Origin: Rhodocollybia butyracea
Lineage: Eukaryota; Basidiomycota; Agaricomycetes; Agaricales; Omphalotaceae
Direction of reading: 5' to 3'
Assembly (NCBI GenBank): GCA_015501585.1
Contig: JADNRY010000305.1
Location: 1 to 64,000, forward strand
DNA: 64,000 nucleotides
This document shows positions 10,791-22,309 of the stretch, piece after piece (the stretch's first letter is position 1; each line of letters begins with the position of its first letter). A program made the position numbers and the translations under genes. Below the pieces are notes generated by a model. It saw nothing but the letters and a program-made list of their open reading frames with translations. It was not told the DNA's origin and did not search any database.

Positions 10791-12538
10791 ATACACAGAT
10801 TTTGCGCTTAGGCTTGTAGCCGTATATTTTGACACAGTATGCGATCTACAAGTACAATAAGAGAGTTATGCGGAGCCCGAACGTGATAGCTGTAGCCGAC
10901 GCTTAGTATCTCAACGATAAGACTCAGTTAGCCGTGATGGTGCGCCCACAAGCATAGCCTGATACTAAGCTAGCGAAGTAAACTTGAGGTGCCCAGAGAC
11001 ATTAGCACTAGATTGTCAGTCTAGTTTCTACCCACCCAATTGCTTACCACTGCATATAAGGATGTCTCGAAGTGGGATGAGTGCTAGCAGATGCGTTACC
11101 AAGGGAAGGACTTATCGGGAGCAAGCCTTGTACTTGGCTAGCGGAAAGACAAATGCCGGAGGAACAGATCTAGGATCGCCTTACGGACCAGTGGATCTCA
11201 GTTGGAACGAAAGAGGGACCCGCGGCAGAGATCAAGTCAAAGCAAATTTGATATATGATATCGGCCGACTATTGACTAGCGAAACCCTAATACGTTAAAT
11301 CGAGGAACTGGGTAGTAGGGCATTTACCGCCAAGCAGGTTGAAGGCACTTGTGCGCACTCTAGGAATTGTACCGACATATATGTCCTAGGTGTTCTGGGT
11401 ATCTTTGAATAGCTAGCGAAAAGGCTCAACACCCAAACATGTTATTATGATACGGGACTGGAAAGGGAAAGCTTGAAGCGTCCAAAACTACATTGGAGAA
11501 CCTAGGTGAACAGCCCTTGGGGCATGAAACATAGTACACCCAGTGGAGCGGACGGTCTGATGTGGAACCAGATCTCTAGGACCAGAATATCTTACCTATT
11601 TTAATTTCTTTTTATCTTCATACCCAATTCCGAACCATATACACGTTTTGGTGGATTTCTTGAGATTGTAATATTAAATCCAGGCAGGAGTTTCCTTTCC
11701 TAGCTAAATTTACCCACTTTCCTTATTTTTCTATTCCTTCCGTCTCTGTTTCATCTCTTTTCGTATAAAACTAGAATAAACCCAGTATATAAGCCCGATG
11801 TATTTATCCAATAAAACAAGTTATCTTGCCACCTCTCATAACCACCTGTTGTGACAAAGTTAAGAGTCTCTTCACTGCCGAAGTTTACTTGTTCCCATAT
11901 AATAGGCCTGGGCAACCCTGTTCTTGAAGTCATTAGTGATCTTCATCAGGCTGGTTCGGTTACTTGTATTCATCATTGAAGTTTATTATATTATACCTTA
12001 TGCTAGCGTTTAGAGTAGACCGGTGAGGGCTTGCGTGGTCGCGTAGCTGTCACTCTAACATAGTCAGAAGTTGTGTGTAATATACTTCATAACAGCTTTT
12101 GTGCCCATTTGAGATTTAATCGGTCTTAAGTGTGAATCTAGATATTTCCTTAGAGGGGACGATATCTAGTAAGGAATTATTCGGCTCCAGAGTGAGGGTT
12201 CCTTAGCTGGCTTTTTAATCAAAGCTTAGCGAGCCACTAAGATTGTGGTGCGAGTTCCTAGTGATTAAGTTCACTCACAGTTTCGTAGCTTGACCCAGAG
12301 TTTGGTCAGGGACGTTACGGTGTTACGCTAGCTGGAGCCAGAGTTTGCCCAGGAGTGTTTCAAACCTCGTTGTTACTTCGCTAGCTAGAGCCAGAGTTTG
12401 CCTAGGAGTGTTTTGACTTCGTTGTAATCGGTTTTGTTTTGTTGGTTCGGTTATACACACACGCACTCGACGATAGTCTTCGCTAGTTCAGTTCTATGAA
12501 GGTCTTAGACTTTGTCATTACTTTGCTAGTTCATTGTT
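10791..12538. other. Unassigned repeat-like region
   Basis: I find no recognisable gene. The word CTAGCGA/GCTAGC recurs irregularly (about 10970, 11137, 11275, 11413, 12003, 12333, 12379). A short frame at 11160-11300 (YGPVDLSWNERGTRG) has protein-like stretches but no family I know. It may be the inside of an old retroelement. Confidence 0.35.
12285..12420. repeat. Short tandem repeat, about 47-50 bp unit
   Basis: Three imperfect units share the core GAGCCAGAGTTTGCC[CT]AGGAG or a diverged form, preceded by GCTAGCT. They start near 12289, 12333 and 12379. No coding role is seen. Confidence 0.6.
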
Positions 12539-13556
12539 TTGACACTGGAGCCTGTTCTAGCTTATATTCAATCTTATACTATTCTGTGGGGAATCTTTGA
12601 CAGCCCAGCCTCGCTCCCTTTAAACAAGTTGATAGTCTGGTTAGGCGCAGTATTTTATTTGATAGGTTGTTTTATAGCACCTTTCACACCCCAGTATGAA
12701 CCAAGCCAATTAGCGGTGAACTGGCTACTTGAGAAACGCAGATATCATCATGGGGAGGTAGACTTGACTGTATGTTGTCAACTATGTATACTGTGAATAA
12801 TGCTCACTGTCCCTCTAGGCAAAAACAGCAGACAATACACCATTTCGATCGCCGTTGTTTGGTATGCTACTACAAGGATATCTAATTGAGGGAAGCCCAA
12901 ACAAGACAAACTTCTGCATGCGCGACTGGAAAGAGAACAATGCATTCCTGTTCTGCTTATTGCTATGTGTGCTGTTTTGGTATGTTTGAGATTGGGCCTT
13001 AGCTGATAATTCCTAATGATCATGATCGTGCAGATTGGTCATGTGTTGGAGGAATGGGCCGCTGGTTATAAAGTGGAAAGTGATTTTTCCAATGAACACC
13101 TCGCCAGCCAGTAAGTTGTTTCTGAGATTGTTATTGACATGCTAGCTTAAACAAGTTTAGTTACCGTGCAGTCATGACAACTCTAAAAAACTTGAAGGAG
13201 AAGGCTCCCGATTATCTGAAGCTCTTGCAAAAATAGCTTTATGAGCATATGATGTGTGTATCTTCTCTAATCCACTGGATAAATCTAACTCTTGAGTCTT
13301 GACCATTAGGACTGCTGAACCAGAAGTAGTTCCTGCCCAAACTTATGACTATGACAAATTAAATGCCTATGCTCGGGGCTCACAAGCTGCTGCTGCTGAG
13401 ACATCAGCTTGTGGCAACAATGACGGTAAGACTGCTGAGAATGGTGATAGCAAGGCAGATGGTGATGTCGATGTCGAACGCAGTGAGGGTAGTAGCAAGA
13501 TTGATGATGACATTAATAATGGTAAAGACTCAAATACAAATTGCTCCCATGAATAA
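12539..13556 (+). pseudogene. Degraded gene of unknown family with acidic tail
   Basis: Several short plus-strand exon-like blocks occur in order. One is a hydrophobic block at 12539-12796. Another contains VLEEWAAGYKVESDFSNEHLAS (about 13036-13110), followed by GT...AG and a block with KKLEGEGSRLSEALAKI. The last (from about 13310) is acidic and low-complexity (DGDVDVERSEGSSKIDDD). Frames between blocks are broken. The arrangement is reminiscent of DUF6532-type genes, such as the one at 28-29 kb, but I cannot confirm the family. Confidence 0.3.
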
Positions 13557-13843
13557 ATACAAATTTGTCATACATTATTCAAGTGCACTTTTTGCAGCTA
13601 TTGTGGCTGACCGGGAGTTTCCTACATTAGACTCAAAAGATCATAAAACTATCTCCGAGTCAGGTTTGTTCAACGTCGTCGCGCACAAATGCCATCCCTC
13701 TGTGAATCTGTGATTTTGATTACTCATGTCAAACATCTCCTCACATCAGAGTCTCCTCTCCTCATAGAAATCAACATCATGATCTTCTTTCCGAGAGTTA
13801 TCAAGTTGGACTCATAATACCGATAACGTTTTGGACACATAAC
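13557..13843. other. Spacer without visible gene
   Basis: Short frames only. Nothing supported. Confidence 0.5.
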
Positions 13844-13997
13844 TTAGGGCTTGTTCAGCAACGATATCTGATCCAAGTTTTTGTGAGTTTTGGAGCTCAA
13901 ATTCCCTTATAAGTATATCATTGTGTGATCTTGTGTGACTATTTAACATATCTCGCATTAAAACTCGGATCAGATATTGGTGCTGAACAGGCCCTAA
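13844..13997. mobile_element. Short MITE with GGGCYTGTTCAGCA ends
   Basis: The ends at 13847 and 13994 form an inverted repeat of about 28 bp (GGGC[CT]TGTTCAGCA... and its complement, with GATATCTGATCC / GGATCAGATATT inside). The interior is only about 90 bp. The outer flanks are TTA on the left and TAA on the right, so they read as part of the palindrome and not as a clean direct duplication. The outer motif links it to the PIF-like MITEs at 1651 and 30971. Confidence 0.7.
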
Positions 13998-14099
13998 AGA
14001 AAGCCATTGTTCTTTCAATCAAGACTGGCGCGTTCAAAAAACTGACATCACAAGGACTCGAGTCATTTACAAGAGAACAGGGCGACTCAAGACATTTAC

Positions 14100-15700
14100 A
14101 ACAGAATAGAGTGACTCGAGTCATAAAGGGCGCCTCCAGTCATTTACGACCGCTTATATACAGAATAGCATTCTCCTTCAAAGAAATAAAATTTTCTTTT
14201 CCGGTCTGTCAGTCTAATGAAATCTAAACAACCCCGTTGCTTCTAACCTTTTCACAGCCAACAATTTGGGCAGCTGTGGTAAAACCGAGTCATTGGTGTG
14301 CTTGTGCTTGCTCCCAAAGTTGTTTTCCTCTTCCGTTGTTCTTCTGCTGATTTCCGCTTGTAGTCTAACATTCCCCTCTCCAACCTCTGGATCTGTTGTT
14401 CAGCTCTTGGACTATGCCATGTAATAAACCCTTCCTTCCTCCCTTCCTTATTTCCCTCAACAGTGAGTGCGTTAGCTTCTTCTTGGTCTTTTCTGATGTC
14501 TGTCTCCATCCCGTTCATTGCAAGGCTAGAAAAGGGCGCCTCGAGTCATATACGACCGCTTATATACAGAGTAGCCGTCTTCAAAGAAATAGAAATTTTC
14601 CTTCGCTTCCGTCAGTTTAATGAAATCTAAACAACCCCTTTCGTCTAACCTTTTCACAGGCAACAATTCAGGCAGCTGTGGTAAAACCGAGAGTAGTCGT
14701 TGGTGTGCTTGCGCTTGCTCCCAAAGTTGTTTTCCTCTTCCGTTGTTCTTCTGCTGATTTCCTCTTGTAGTCTAACATTCCCCTCTCCAATCTCTGGATC
14801 TGTTGTTCAGCTCTTGGACTATGCCGTATAATAAACCCTTCCTTCTTTCCTTCCTTATTTCCCTCAACAGTGAGTGCGTTAGCTTCTTCTTGGTCTTTTC
14901 TGATGTCTGTCTCCATCCCGTTCATCGCAAGGCTACATCGAGTCGTTGACGACCGCTTATATACAGAATAGCATTCTCCTTCAAAGAAATAAAATTTTCT
15001 TTTCACTTCTCTCAGTTTAATGAAATATAAACAGCCCCATTGCTTCTAACCTTTTAACAGGCAACAATTCGGGCAGCTGTGGTAAAACCGAGAGTAGTCA
15101 TTGGTGCGCTGGCAAAAGTCGTTTTCCTCTTCCGTCGTTCTTCTGCTGATTCCAATTGTAGTCTAACATTCCCCTCTCCAATCTCTGGGTCTGGCGTTCA
15201 GCTCTTGGACTCTGCTGTGTCCTTCCTTCTCTCCCTCAAAAGTGAGCGTGTTAGCCTCTTCTTGGTCTTTACTAATGTCTATCCCTATCCCATTCATCGC
15301 AAGGCTAGTACCAACGTAAGGGTGTATTATGGTACATTCTGCATACTTTTCAGCTAACTTTAGCAAAAATCTGCCAATTGCCACCATGGTAATCAGACGT
15401 ATCGAAAACCTTTCAGCCCTCAAATAGCGGCAGTTATGGTAATAGCAAGGATCAATGTAGGAAAGGCCCAATTACCGCTCACTCTAGCTCTCTAACCCCT
15501 TTGCAGGTGACAACTATTAAACAGCTGTGGCAATACTCAGAGCAGTCGCCGAGCAGTCACCGCTGTATGCCAATGCAGGTGCAGGTAGAAGGCTCTCAAA
15601 TGGTGAACATATTAGCCTCTCCTTGGTCTTTGCTGAAGGCTGTCTTACATGTAGTTTGTCGCAAGGATAGTACCGATCCTAATGTACATTCTGCATGCAT
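14100..15700. repeat. Tandem array of about 0.4-kb repeats
   Basis: A unit containing GACCGCTTATATACAG, then CCTTTTCACAG, GGGCAGCTGTGGTAAAACCG and CTGATGTCTGTCTCCATCCC, occurs at about 14148, 14553 and 14950 (periods about 405 and 397 bp). A fourth, more diverged partial copy lies at about 15475-15680 (AACAGCTGTGGCAATACTC). Copies differ by small indels. There is no gene, and the short open frames in the array are repeat-derived. Confidence 0.8.
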
Positions 15701-16680
15701 GTTTTTCAACAAACCGCTGAAACTGAATTTGGGACTGGGATGATCATGTAAGTTCTCATTCTGACTGCTTTCTATTTCGTTTTTGTGTTTGGTCTTTTGA
15801 AAGGGGAATCAAAGCAGGATATAAAGAGACAAGTCCATGTTCTTCCATTCCTCTGAGTGTCGTTTTTATCTTGATAGAATCCGACCATGTTCGCAGATTG
15901 AAGGTGGAAGCTGATTTTTTTTGCCAGTAAGTCATGTGTTGGTTCTTAACACTCTACTGTGCCACAGCCGGCTCTTAACACTCTACTATGCTATAGCAGA
16001 CTATTGAACGGTCGGAGAAGAGGCCACGAATTCTGTGCAAGCAAGGCAAGAATTTTCCACTTCAAGCTTTACCTTGATGTCTAAAACCCTCCACAGCCTA
16101 AAGCCTTCAGGCATGGTTGTTGACGCCAAATTCTCGCTGACTACTTTCCGTGTCCACACTCTAAAGCCTTCAGTGCTTTAGCCATGACTGACTACCCACG
16201 CCAAATTCTCTTCCGCGCTGACATGCCCCACATAAGCCCAACTTTCTGCCGCTTTAATGACCAGCAAGCCAATGATAGTGACGATTGCGGTAAGATTACG
16301 GTGGATTAGTGCGGGATTAGTGAGGGAAGAGGCCCAACATTTCATTTCGACAGAATAATAGGCATCGATGTTTTTATATACTAGTAATGTTCAATACTAT
16401 TATCATTCAAGTGCTTTTTTTGCGACGGTGTGGCTGACGTCAACCTAGTACCAATTCTCGCCGCTTCAAAACTGCTGATGCTGACCCAAGAGCTTATTGG
16501 AGGTGGATTGCATAGATTTGAGTGTTTCCTATTCTTTTCTCAAGTTGTTCTCATAGTGATCCAAGGAACAGTGGTGCTGGCTTGAGTCCCATTACACAAA
16601 CCTAAGTCTTTCAGATTTTATTCCGAAGTAAATTCAAGTAGTCTCCACACAGATTCAGACCACCTCAGTTTATATCAGGA
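15701..16680. other. Intergenic, small duplicated words only
   Basis: No gene is seen. CTTAACACTCTACT appears twice within 35 bp near 15946-15985. A phrase with CGCCAAATTCTC recurs near 16120 and 16200. Confidence 0.4.
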
Positions 16681-16699
16681 ATGAGTGCAAAGTGTCTGG

Positions 16700-17170
16700 T
16701 GTAAACTTTGGTCACGTCTAGATCAGTTCAAGGAGCCTCAGGCCATCCCAGGGAGTATGAAAGTAGCTTTGAATCTGTACATATTGATTCTGAAGTCTCT
16801 CATGCGTGATCTAGACTGTTCCAGGGAGCCTCAGGCCGTCTCAGGGAACACCAGGGAGGGTCAGGGCAGATGGAAGTTAGCTTCAAATCTGTACATACTG
16901 ACTTTGAAGTCTCTCATGCATGATCTAGACTGCTTCAGGGAGCCTCAGGCAATCTCAGGGAACACCAGGCAAAGCCAGGGAGTATGAAAGTAGCCCTGCA
17001 TCTGTACATACTGACTCTGAAGTCTCTCATGCATGATCGAGACTGCATTGAGGAGCCTCAGGCAATCTCAGGGAACACCAGGCAAAGCCAGGGAGTATAA
17101 AAGTAGCCCCGCATCTGCACATACTGACTCTTGTATGATCTAGACTGCTTCAGGGAGCCTCAAGTAAAAC
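16700..17170. repeat. Minisatellite, about 112-116 bp unit
   Basis: At least four units share AGGGAGCCTCAGGC, TCAGGGAACACCAGG, TGTACATACTGA and CTCATGCATGATCTAGACTG in the same order. The AGCCTCA landmark falls at about 16735, 16818, 16940, 17056 and 17157. The first copy is shortened and the last degenerates. A 100-codon open frame over the array is a by-product of its composition. Confidence 0.8.
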
Positions 17171-17506
17171 TTTTGTCTCGCCAGGTACATTTCATAGGGC
17201 TTGAATGCATTATGGCGAGTATTCAATATAACTTGAATGAATCTGGGGCAGCTTTGGTTTGATTTTTTTGACCTGAGCTCACTCCAGGGATTGTTGTTCT
17301 GAATTCAAAGGAAGTGGTGTTTCCACAGAGCACTTCAGTGTATACTAGTCTGACTCAAGTTTCTATAGGATTTGGGGGGTAGACCTTGGCCCCCTGGCAG
17401 AGCCTGTGGTTTCTGGGCAAGCTGGGACCCCTGGTAACACTAAGGATAGCTCAGGTTAATCTATGGCTGCCTGGGCCATAGGGACTTTTTCCTGATGTGA
17501 TTGAAT
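17171..17506. other. Spacer before miniature LTR element
   Basis: No gene is seen. The last 5 bases before 17507 (TGAAT) are the left target-site duplication of the next element. Confidence 0.5.
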
Positions 17507-17750
17507 TGTAAAGCCCCTGGGCTGTGAGGCAAAGGGGCTGAGAGCGGGCTAGCTGATATAGCAAGATAAGAGCGGGTAAGGCTGAAAGCTTAGCTGATAG
17601 CAGCTAAAAGAGTCCTTAAATCCCACCAAGTGCACACAACCCAATTCTATTGAGAGTACACACGAAGTGGCAGGAAGGAAAGGAACTAAAGATTACATAT
17701 TAAGTGCTATTGATAATAACCAAAGTGGCGCCAATTCCGTAGCCGTTACA
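17507..17750 (-). repeat. 3' LTR of miniature element
   Basis: On the minus strand it begins TGTAACGGCTACGGAATTGG and ends GGGGCTTTACA, with TG...CA termini. It differs from its partner at only a few positions. Confidence 0.9.
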
Positions 17751-18831
17751 CTCTCCCCCACTAGACCAAACCATGGTCTACCAACCAGACAAGGCTGTGA
17801 AATTTTCTGAATTTTCTAAGTCATCCCAACATCAACATCAACGTAATGAAGAGATGAGAAATGGAAATAAATTAAAAGCGAGTCCAAATCCATGCTGAAG
17901 ATCACATCCTGTCGTAGACAATGTCACCACTTACTGGGTGGAATACGGAGGTAAAGGTGGTGTGGACAAAGGTGTCACAGAATAGTAATCCAGCAACACT
18001 CATATGCCACATAGGGCAAAGGCGTCTCCAGATACTCCTTCTGAAACACATGTATGCCTCAAGCCAAGGCATTCACTGTGGAACACACATAGGCCCCAGA
18101 GCTAAACTTGTAGTTCCAAGCTGGGCGCAGTGAGCACTGGGCCATAAGAAGATGTGGTGTCACTGGTGGGATTAGGAGGACTACCATGATGAGAATGGTA
18201 GCAGAGAAGGGAGAATGAAACAAAATAAAGAAGGACCAGAAGGCTGACTGTACAGGTGCAGCAAGCAAGATGACAGGAGGCTGAGGGACATAGGGCTGAA
18301 AAGGAAGTCATAGAGGACATAGACTATGCCAATAGGATATCCAGAATGGAGAGACAGAGGAGAAGCATAGTTGGGAGTCAGTTATCAGTGATGGTAATAA
18401 TGTCAGAGACCATATCGTTGAAACGAAACGTCGTAACGACAAATGGGAGACGGCGTTCGAAAGCGATGAGGCGGGGCTTTCAAACGAGTCCTGGGTCAAA
18501 CGAAATGACCGCGCGGTTCCCGAGATATGGGTGACACATCATAAGATGAAGGCAAAAATGTCGAGGGGAATATCTCCGGATCGCGGAGACGGAATAGGAC
18601 GGTTGATAGCGCGATAGAGAGCGGCGAACGAGGGCTTTCTAGCGTACTAAACATCATGGACTCGAACCAAGAACTCCCCAATGACAGACTACCTGTCTGA
18701 CCCAACACCTAGCTCCTGCTTCCCCAACACTCCTGTAACAGCAAAGGTCCAAGGAAAAGGCCAGATGCCACCTGTTGATGTGTGCTATGCTCAACAGGCA
18801 AGCTTTGAGGCTTTTGGAATGTGCAAAAAAG

Positions 18832-19075
18832 TGTAAAGCCCCTGGGCTGTGAGGCAAAGGGGCTGAGAGCGGGCTAGCTGATATAGCAAGATAAGAGCGG
18901 GTAAGGCTGAAAGCTTAGCTGATAGCAGCTAAAAGAGTCCTTAAATCCCACCAAGTGCACACAACCCAATTCTATTGAGAGTACACACGAAGTGGCAGGA
19001 AGGAAAGGAACTCAAGATTACATAATAAGTGCTATTGATAATAACCAAAGTGGCGCCAATTCCGTAGCCGTTACA
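18832..19075 (-). repeat. 5' LTR of miniature element
   Basis: It has the same length and ends as the partner LTR at 17507-17750. The differences I see lie near the AACTMAAGATTACATA stretch and are transversions; CpG sites are largely intact, which suggests a young insertion. Confidence 0.9.
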
Positions 19076-20082
19076 TGAATCAATCCAACTAAGGATGAAC
19101 CAATATGGGTCATCTGTGATGCCTCCATATCAGGAGTCGAAAGTATGTACAGCCAAGGCCTTACTTGGCAGACGTGTAGACCTGCGGGATTTATGTCCTG
19201 CACGTTCACGGCTGCACAGCATAACTATAGAGTCTTTGAATTGGAGACTCTACCAATCCTCAAAGCTCTTCTCAAATGGGAAGATAAACTTCTAGGATAT
19301 CGTATCCATGTGGTCACTGACCACAAAGCATTAGAATTCTTCCTTACTCAAAGGAAGCTTTTGAGTCGTCAAGCATGCTGGATGGAATATCTATCCAGAT
19401 TCGACTTTGACATTTGCTATATCAAAGGTATAATGAATAAAGTAGCAGATGCATTATTGTGTTACTACAAATCCGATGTGCCTAATGAAACTCATGAGGC
19501 ACATGAATATGTCAATGTGGATATCCGCATAGACAAAAATCTTGACAATCTACCGCAAGGAAGGATTGAAGAACTAGCTAGTGAATACCTCGCTAGCATG
19601 AACACTTGATGATCTGCCTGACTTCAAAAGAAGAAGGATCAACCCAAAACTGTCGCCAAGACTGTAGAGACTCACAACATTGAAGCAGCAGAATTACAAT
19701 CTGCTACTAAGGAAAAGGAACCATCAGTTCCCGTTCCAGATATGGACAAAGAAGATATAACTATCTTCAATTTGCATGCAAGAGGTGAAGAACCTCTTGA
19801 ATGTCACCCCAATTGGGATGACTTTATAAAGACCATTAAGCATTGTTATGCTAAGGATCCATTATTCAGAAAGGTACTCAGAAACCCTGAGCACCATAAG
19901 CTGTTCTCAGTAGAGAATGGACTCATATTCACGGAAAATTGAGGCAAAGAAAAAGTTCTTTGCATTCCGAACGGTAAAACTGCTCAAGGAAAGAGCTTAA
20001 AAGGCATAATTGCCAAACAAGTTCATGAAGTACTAGGACACTTTGGAGGTCAAAGGACCTCTGATTATATTCATAAATTATA
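19076..20082 (+). pseudogene. Ty3/gypsy pol part 1: RNase H to integrase zinc domain
   Basis: The plus frame opens at the end of reverse transcriptase (DEPIWVICDAS). RNase H follows with VTDHKALEFFLTQRKLLSRQ and YIKGIMNKVADAL (about 19310-19460). A linker follows, and the start of the integrase zinc-binding domain (VHEVLGHFGGQRTSDYIHK) lies at about 20025-20080. Frames are broken by shifts near 19610 and by TGA 19940-19942. The sequence stops at 20082 and resumes at 21841 with the next codons, so an insertion splits the domain. No upstream gag, protease or reverse transcriptase remains. Confidence 0.85.
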
Positions 20083-21594
20083 ACGCGCTGAGAGGTCTAA
20101 ACTGGGGTGAACTTAGAAATGGCTTACACAACCACACCAAACACACACACAACTTATTACTCAGTTCGGGTTTTTAGTTCAGCCAAATAATATTTATTTA
20201 AAACTTCAATCTATTCAAGTGCTTCCTTGCTACACTGAGTGTTATTTCACTAAGTGCCTTCCCTTTCAAAGTACAGACTTATTTAAGCTGATCCCCAAGC
20301 TCTGAGCTGTCAAACAAATACTTATTCCTAAGTCCTTTGGTAAAATCACAAATTAACACAAGTCACAACTGACCAGAGGTTGTCCCTATAACTCAGACAG
20401 AGCTCTGACTGCAGCCTAACTGTGGTTTGAAAATAATAATCAAAGTCCTGTCTAAGTCTTTGTCTTAACTTCTCTGCACTCAGTTCACACTGAATCTCTT
20501 TCTGTCTCTTTACTCAAGTTCAATTGCTTGTCAATTTCTCTCTGTAAATCCCAGTCTTTATATCAATTCAATCTTTTAGTAGTAGCCTGATAAGGAGCTG
20601 CTACACCTGGTGGGGGTAAGAAAGAATGCTTTTCTCTTCATTTCCTTGCCTTTTTATACTCCTAGGTCCTTGAAATTTTCTTAATTAAGGTACCATGGGT
20701 TGGTAAGACTCTCTTGGCTTGCCAAGAGCCAAGAAGATAAATCTCATGTTGCCCTTGTTAGCCATAACTGAGCTTATAAGTGTTCTCCTGGTTCCTACAC
20801 TGTCCCCAGGGCTCTATATCATTGTTTCATGGGTCCTCTACCCATATTACACCTTTTCTACATCTTTTATTTAATAAGTAATGGAGGGGAGGGAAGAATG
20901 ATGCATTCTCGATGAGTGGTTCGACTTTGATGCGCTTTAAGCGCCGGGCGGTCCGTCTGTCCCGCGGTTCAAGTTTGCGGCGTCGTTCCGTATCTCCCCT
21001 TTTCTCTTCTCCTCCCGGGTCCTACCGGGTACTTGTATACATGTGGACCGTCCCGTAGGTTGGTCCGAATAAATTTTATTATAGGCATGTCGCTAGGACG
21101 CGCCCCGCCTTTCTTTTACTGCCGGCGTCTAATTCATCACTAATCATCTAGTTTCTCTCTGTGGTTCGTTCCAGGGAACCAGTGCTTCGATTCTCTTACT
21201 TTAAACGGATATGGGTTCGCATTATGCTTGCCCTCATTCGTCTCTCTTCATCTATTTTAATCCTGTCTTGTATATCCCTGTATAGGACTTTTTGTAGTAG
21301 GTAATATTAATTGAATAGACTTTAGATCTGGCAAGCCTAAATCAATCTAGGTAAATCAATTTGATTGATTTTGAGTTTGTGGGTCAACGATGCATCCTTG
21401 CACAGTAGTGTAGCCTCTTAAAACATAGTGTATCTCCCTTCAAATGAGTTTCTACATACTAGATACCTGAAGTGGACCTTCAAAGTGTCTAATACATAAC
21501 GTACCCTAGGTAGTGACATGACGTGTTTCACGAGGTCTTTTAAATGATGACATTTCGCTTGAATTTTGGCATACAGCGTAATTCGGCATGTCAG
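20083..21594 (+). mobile_element. Composite insertion with probable foreign 3' LTR
   Basis: This block separates two adjoining parts of the gypsy integrase. At 20883-20898 there is a polypurine tract (GGAGGGGAGGGAAGAA) followed at 20899 by TGATGCATTC. This looks like the 3' end of an LTR retroelement and the start of its 3' LTR, which probably ends near 21390-21405. The 20083-20882 part, rich in CACA/TTTA words, would be its internal 3' non-coding region. No coding domain is seen. Borders inside the block are uncertain. Confidence 0.5.
20899..21400 (+). repeat. Probable LTR after polypurine tract
   Basis: It starts TGATGCATTC right after a 16-nt purine tract. A reverse-complementary word GATGCATC occurs near 21389-21396, consistent with inverted terminal repeats. 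The interior has GC-rich promoter-like sequence. There is no partner LTR in the window, so the call rests on end features only. Confidence 0.4.
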
Positions 21595-21840
21595 CGCCCT
21601 ATGGGCAAAGTCCTTAAGAACACCGGTGAACACGACAAATAGGATACTATTGTGTGTACGACGGTGTAAAAGACTAACTAGACTCTTAAGTAATCGTACA
21701 ATACTTATAGTAAAGGATTTATTATATAATTAATAATAAATAGAAAGATAAGATAGACCGTTTGGTCTATTGGCGGTGTCTAGGATGACCATATCGCTGG
21801 ATACGGTCAGTGGTGATTATGGAGAGGCGGAGGCGTTACA
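21595..21840 (-). repeat. Solo/partial LTR of gag-only family
   Basis: This is homologous over its length to the LTRs at 22310-22562 and 25418-25670, and it retains more CpG sites than either (for example GTACGACGG). Its TG end (minus strand) abuts the gypsy integrase codons at 21841. The other end is truncated after CGCCCTATGGGC. No target duplication is evident. Confidence 0.8.
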
Positions 21841-22309
21841 TCAATGGTACTGGTGGCCAAGGGTCAATGGTAACATTGAAGAGTTTTGTAAGGCATGCGT
21901 TGAATGTCAACACGCCAAAACAAGCAATAGAATGCCAACAGGCCTTCTACACATGCTACCGATACCCAGGAAACCTTGGGAATCTATCGGAATGGACTTT
22001 ATTGGTCTATTCCCTGAATCACAAGGATACAACTAACTTTGGGTAGTCATTTTTCGATTAACTTCATGGGTACATGTAATACCCGTAAAGACAACTATAA
22101 CTGCAACACAGTTATCATGGATCTATGTCAAGGAGATTGTAAGACTTCACAGATTAGCAAAGTCTATAGTCTCTGATAGAGACCCAAAGTTCACTTCACG
22201 CTGGTGGCATGAAGTTCATCACTTATTAGGAGTGAAGCTCCTAATGTTGACATTGTTCCACCCGCAAACGGATGGAACAACAGAAAGAGTAAATTGGTCC
22301 ATTGGACAG
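21841..22309 (+). pseudogene. Ty3/gypsy pol part 2: integrase core
   Basis: The zinc-binding domain continues from 20082 with WYWWPRVNGN and CKACVECQHAK (the two Cys of HHCC). It then enters the catalytic core: GMDFIGLFPESQGY (first Asp, about 21990), SIVSDRDPKFTSRWWHE (second Asp, about 22170-22210) and HPQTDGTTERVN (Glu region, about 22260). The reading runs up to the insertion site of the gag-only element at 22309 and continues at 25671. Frame breaks are present. Confidence 0.9.
22305..22309. repeat. Target-site duplication GACAG (left)
   Basis: GACAG at 22305-22309 and again at 25671-25675 flank the gag-only element. Removing the element and one copy restores the continuous integrase reading SIGQIL. 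Confidence 0.85.

Larger units (their letters stand above)
17507..19075 (-). mobile_element. Complete miniature (TRIM-like) LTR retrotransposon
   Basis: Two 244 bp LTRs (17507-17750 and 18832-19075) are nearly identical and flank a 1,081 bp interior. Target duplication TGAAT is perfect on both sides (17502-17506 and 19076-19080). On the minus strand a GTGGGGGAGAG polypurine tract sits directly before TGTAACGGC, and the other LTR is followed by CTTTTTTGCACATTCC. The interior holds no gag or pol domain in any frame, so the element depends on proteins in trans. It is longer than classical TRIMs. It is inserted at the left end of the gypsy pol remnant. Confidence 0.9.

Noticed and set aside
14252..15006. 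Two similar minus-strand frames (88 and 112 codons)
   Set aside because: They are two units of the 0.4-kb tandem repeat read in the same frame, not a gene family.
16685..16987. 100-codon frame over the minisatellite
   Set aside because: The repeat unit itself lacks stops in this frame; the protein is only the translated repeat.
18640..18700. Possible tRNA-like TGGTTCGAGTCC word on the minus strand
   Set aside because: No acceptor stem or anticodon arm could be built around it.
18059..18708. Several 60-70 codon frames inside the miniature LTR element
   Set aside because: No Gag or Pol motif and no common frame; the interior is judged non-coding.
21418..21633. Minus-strand frame of 71 codons
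   Set aside because: It runs across an LTR border and has no homology I recognise.
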